In this document: positions 6,023-8,344 of the stretch, one piece after another
How the letters are laid out: each line of letters starts with the position of its first letter
Numbering within the stretch: the first letter of the stretch is position 1
Assembly: GCA_903922535.1 (NCBI GenBank)
Contig: CAIXUF010000839.1
Coordinates: forward strand, 1 to 8,344
Source of the DNA: Candidatus Hydrogenedentota bacterium
GTDB taxonomy: Bacteria; Hydrogenedentota; Hydrogenedentia; Hydrogenedentiales; CAITNO01
Direction of reading: 5' to 3'
DNA length: 8,344 bases
Position numbers and translations under genes: made by a program
Notes under the pieces: model-generated
Seen by the model: only the letters and a program-made list of their open reading frames with translations
What the model was told of the DNA's origin: nothing
Databases searched by the model: none

Positions 6023-6074
6023 ACCCGCACCGCAGTGGTTTCCGCCGCATCGTCAGGGAAAGGACGTATTATCC

Positions 6075-6920
6075 ATGAGCAGATCCTTCATTTTCCAAAA
6101 AGCCGTTCCGGTGTGCCTGCTGGTGGCGGCTGGGCTGTATCTGGTCTTCTTTGCCACCGTGTGGGCTTTTCAGGAGAAGATTCTTTTCCATGGACGGACG
6201 GCGGAAGTTACCCAGACACCGGAGAGCCAGCACTGGCCCTTTGAGGAGGTGTGGGCGGACGTGTCCGGCGGCAGGACCCATGGATGGTGGATTCCCCTTG
6301 AGAACGCGAGGGGGGCGGTGCTCTTTTCCCATGGCAGCGGCAAGAACGTTTCCCATTATCTGGACGACGCCCGGTATTTCCGGGACAATGGCTTTTCTGT
6401 GCTGCTTTATGATTACGGCGGCTATGGGCAAAGCACCGGCAGCCCGTCGGAACACCGGTGTTACGCGGACATTCGGGCGATGTGGAAATACATGACCGAA
6501 ACGCTCAAGATTTCTGAGGACCGCATCGTTTTGGCGGGCTGCTCGATGGGCGGCGGCGTGACGGCCGACTTGGCGGCCAACGTGAAACCCGGCGCCGTTA
6601 TATTGGAGAGCACCTTTGTCTCCGTGCCCGACGCTGCGGCCGACACCATGTGGTGGCTGCCCGTCAAGGCGATGACACGGACCCAATACCGAAACATCGA
6701 CAAAGTGCCCCATATCCAGTCTCCCGTGCTTGTTGTGCACAGCAGGGACGACATGGTAGTTCCCTTTGAACATGGCCGACGGCTGTTCGAGGCGGTGAAG
6801 ACACCGAAGCAGTTTGTCGAGATTCATGGAAGCCATGGCGGCGGGAAGTTCGAGTCGAAGGATATCTACGGTCCGGCGTTGAAGAAGTTTCTGGATGAGC
6901 ACTTCAAACCGGAAAGCTGA
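6075..6920 (+). CDS. Membrane-anchored alpha/beta hydrolase (BEM46/ABHD13/17-like)
   Basis: A 281-residue serine hydrolase with an N-terminal membrane helix (about residues 11-31, VPVCLLVAAGLYLVFFATVWA), placing the catalytic domain outside the cytoplasmic membrane. The alpha/beta fold signature is complete: SHGSGKN (85-91) forms the oxyanion region, GCSMG (155-159) gives nucleophile Ser157, HSRDDMVVP (222-230) gives acid Asp226, and GSHGGG (252-257) gives His254. The layout QEKILFHGR, DYGGYGQSTG and the triad spacing match the BEM46/ABHD13/ABHD17 branch of hydrolases, often annotated as alpha/beta hydrolase or putative lysophospholipase. The substrate (lipid ester, thioester or peptide) cannot be told. 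AAGGA lies 10 nt before the ATG, a weak site. The next gene starts 73 nt downstream on the same strand, so co-transcription is possible. The length is normal and the frame intact. Confidence 0.9.
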   Translation: MSRSFIFQKAVPVCLLVAAGLYLVFFATVWAFQEKILFHGRTAEVTQTPESQHWPFEEVWADVSGGRTHGWWIPLENARGAVLFSHGSGKNVSHYLDDARYFRDNGFSVLLYDYGGYGQSTGSPSEHRCYADIRAMWKYMTETLKISEDRIVLAGCSMGGGVTADLAANVKPGAVILESTFVSVPDAAADTMWWLPVKAMTRTQYRNIDKVPHIQSPVLVVHSRDDMVVPFEHGRRLFEAVKTPKQFVEIHGSHGGGKFESKDIYGPALKKFLDEHFKPES

Positions 6921-6948
6921 ACCACAAGGACACTGAGGTGCACAGAGG
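6921..6948. repeat. Three degenerate tandem 9-10-mers right after the hydrolase stop
   Basis: ACCACAAGG, ACACTGAGG and TGCACAGAGG follow directly after the TGA at 6918-6920. They share the core CAC followed by 2-3 bases and GG. This resembles the ACCACnnAGGACACnnAGG type of dispersed intergenic repeat that I associate with Planctomycetota, Verrucomicrobiota and similar genomes. That association is from memory, not a search. Confidence 0.5.
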
Positions 6949-6965
6949 AATATGCGTTATGACGC

Positions 6966-6981
6966 GTGTGAGTCATCACAC
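6966..6981 (+). promoter_or_regulatory. Inverted repeat just before the phosphoesterase ribosome binding site
   Basis: GTGTGA (6966-6971) and TCACAC (6976-6981) are perfect arms around the 4-nt loop GTCA, ending one base before the AGGAG at 6983-6987. As RNA it would be a small hairpin next to the ribosome binding site; as DNA it is a palindromic protein site. The TGTGA half-sites are 4 apart, not the 6 expected for CRP. Confidence 0.4.
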
Positions 6982-6993
6982 CAGGAGAAAGCC

Positions 6994-8344
6994 ATGAAGA
7001 AGCCCCGTCTTTTCCTGCCGGTCGTCCTTGTTCTCGCGCAAGTCCTCGTGTTTGCCGTCGTGTCCACGGCCGGTGCGCAGCCGGTCCCGGTGGTCAAGGC
7101 ATCCCAATTCCCGGCCGGTCCCGTGCAGGAGGTGATGGACGGCATTGTCGCGCGGCTGTATGCGCAGAAAAGTTTGAACGAATTGCGCGCGCTTGACGAC
7201 GCGCAGGTGATGGCGTTCATCACCCCCGAAGAACGCGCCACACTTGCCACAAAGTACTGGTGCTTCGACGCTAACGCGCCGGTGGTCGTGTCGGTTCTAC
7301 GCGAGCGGGGCCAGAAGGTCGTGCCGTTCTGGATCGAGGAGCAGGGTTTCACAAAGACGGCGCTTGAGGTGCGCAACGCCAAGTATGTCTACGAGGTGTG
7401 GCAAAAGACTCTTCCGGCGGGACGCGTCGGGCTTGGCATCAACGGATTTGAAAAACAGCGGCCCAATTATGTCGTGACCGTCGGCCCGGCCAACGCGGGG
7501 GACAAGGTCGCCCTCTCGAACTTCTTCCCGACAGACCAGCAGGTGTTTGAACTACGGGTTGGCGGGTTCATGTATCTGGACTGGCCCGACCTGCTGCTGA
7601 CGCAGGTGCCGAAGGAACTGGGGGGGCAGGTCCTGCTGCCCACCATCCGCGGCCGCGCGCGCGAGGCGCACCTGATTGACGACGCGTTCAGGCTTACGGC
7701 GCATCCCGCCACGCCCGCGCCGGACCAGGTCGCACTCACTTGGGCCGATGACCCAAAGACCTCCCAGGTGGTCCAGTGGCGCACGGACATGTCCGTGGAA
7801 AGCGGTACGGTTCGCTGGCGGAAACAGGGCGGCAAAGATTGGACAGTCGCGTCCGCCCGGCGCTGTGTCATTGAGGACCGGATGATTGCCAACGATCCCA
7901 GGGTAAACCATTTCACCGCGGAACTGACCGGTCTGACGCCCGGCTGTGTGTACGAATACACCGTCGGTACGGACAAAGACGGACAGCGCAGCGCGCCGGC
8001 CACATTTACCACCGCCCCGGCCGGGCCAAAGCCCTTCACCTTCCTGTGGATGAGCGACACGCACAACCGTCCCGAGACAGCTCCCCTGCTGGCAACGGCG
8101 TCAAAGCACTGGCCCGATGCGGCCTTTCTCACCGTGTCGGGGGACAATGTGGGCACGGGACAGTACGCCAACGACTGGGACGCGCTGCTGGACGGCTGGA
8201 GCGGTTTCATTTCCTCCAAACCCTACATGCCCGGCATGGGCAACCATGACGCCATTGACGGGCTGGGTCCCGAGCTGATTCTGGGGCTGTTCGACCTGCC
8301 CAAGAACGGGCCGGAAGGCATGGTGCCGGGCCGCGCCTACACCC
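6994..8344 (+). CDS. Exported purple-acid-phosphatase-like metallophosphoesterase (3' end cut)
   Basis: 450 codons are open up to the window edge with no stop, so the gene is partial. The start ATG at 6994 follows AGGAG by 6 nt. The protein begins with a signal peptide (MKKPRLFLP, hydrophobic 8-25, likely cleavage after AGA at 28). Residues 30-230 form a region I cannot name. Residues about 235-342 look like an Fn3 / purple-acid-phosphatase N-terminal domain, with VVQWRTD, SGTVRWR, LTGLTPGCVYEYTVG and PATFTTAP. From about 347 begins a calcineurin-like catalytic domain: Asp355-x-His357 in MSDTHN, Gly383-Asp384-Asn385, and Gly416-Asn417-His418-Asp419. Here GDN replaces the usual GDx(x)Y. Remaining metal-binding His residues lie beyond the edge. 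It probably removes phosphate from organic esters outside the cytoplasm; the substrate is unknown. The hydrolase gene 73 nt upstream may share its transcript. Confidence 0.9.
   Translation, partial: MKKPRLFLPVVLVLAQVLVFAVVSTAGAQPVPVVKASQFPAGPVQEVMDGIVARLYAQKSLNELRALDDAQVMAFITPEERATLATKYWCFDANAPVVVSVLRERGQKVVPFWIEEQGFTKTALEVRNAKYVYEVWQKTLPAGRVGLGINGFEKQRPNYVVTVGPANAGDKVALSNFFPTDQQVFELRVGGFMYLDWPDLLLTQVPKELGGQVLLPTIRGRAREAHLIDDAFRLTAHPATPAPDQVALTWADDPKTSQVVQWRTDMSVESGTVRWRKQGGKDWTVASARRCVIEDRMIANDPRVNHFTAELTGLTPGCVYEYTVGTDKDGQRSAPATFTTAPAGPKPFTFLWMSDTHNRPETAPLLATASKHWPDAAFLTVSGDNVGTGQYANDWDALLDGWSGFISSKPYMPGMGNHDAIDGLGPELILGLFDLPKNGPEGMVPGRAYT

Larger units (their letters stand above)
5775..6074. 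other. Divergent intergenic region, otherwise without genes
   Basis: This stretch separates the large minus-strand gene from the plus-strand hydrolase. Short open frames on both strands (for example 5847-6050, minus; 5733-5966, plus) lack a recognisable family and are C-rich or repeat-derived. It holds candidate promoters for both flanking genes and a 9-bp tandem repeat, listed separately. No RNA gene is evident. Confidence 0.5.

Noticed and set aside
6069..6902. Minus-strand open frame of 277 codons
   Set aside because: It is exactly opposite the alpha/beta hydrolase, which has a complete catalytic triad; the antisense product shows no family.
6967..6980. CRP-like site TGTGA...TCACA
   Set aside because: Half-sites are separated by 4 instead of 6 bases, and the position next to the ribosome binding site does not suit an activator.
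7467..8219. Minus-strand open frame of 250 codons
   Set aside because: It is opposite the phosphoesterase, whose metal-binding motifs are clear; no motif is seen in the antisense product.
1..8344. CRISPR arrays, tRNA or rRNA genes, insertion sequences, phage, defence or toxin-antitoxin modules
   Set aside because: Both strands were read for repeat-spacer patterns, cloverleaf-like folds, transposase motifs and known defence motifs; none was found.

Overview
This window looks like chromosomal DNA of a GC-rich (roughly 60% by eye), diderm-type environmental bacterium. Several features suggest the Hydrogenedentes / Lentisphaerota / Planctomycetota part of the tree: a very long secreted multidomain protein with PASTA repeats, a Glu-Gly-Glu-Gly linker, EF-hands and a C-terminal anchor; a purple-acid-phosphatase-like phosphoesterase; and degenerate short tandem repeats between genes. 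That placement rests on general resemblance only. No 16S gene is present to settle it.

Layout. (1) Positions 1-513, minus strand: the first 171 codons of rpsB (ribosomal protein S2), running off the left edge. (2) 514-1047: about 530 bases with no convincing gene, holding a putative rpsB promoter with an overlapping inverted repeat, a leader hairpin, and a GC-rich hairpin of unknown role. (3) 1048-5649, minus strand: one 1533-residue secreted, probably surface-anchored protein. It has a signal peptide, a Cys-containing beta-rich N-terminal half, a metzincin-like zinc site with Asp as the likely third ligand, beta-sandwich domains, two PASTA domains, an acidic linker, four EF-hand loops and a Cys-containing C-terminal membrane anchor. 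(4) 5650-6074: a divergent intergenic region with candidate promoters in both directions, inverted repeats and a 9-bp tandem repeat. (5) 6075-6920, plus strand: a membrane-tethered alpha/beta hydrolase. (6) 6994-8344, plus strand: an exported metallophosphoesterase with a purple-acid-phosphatase-like N-terminal domain, truncated by the right edge.

Gene relations. rpsB is housekeeping and appears unrelated to the rest. The other three products all carry export or membrane signals, so the window describes a cell-envelope or extracellular hydrolase neighbourhood (a protease, an ester/amide hydrolase and a phosphoesterase). The two plus-strand genes are 73 bases apart and may be co-transcribed; the protease diverges from them. 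I see no phage, transposon, CRISPR, toxin-antitoxin or defence module. The most unusual item is the giant putative metalloprotease and its domain combination.
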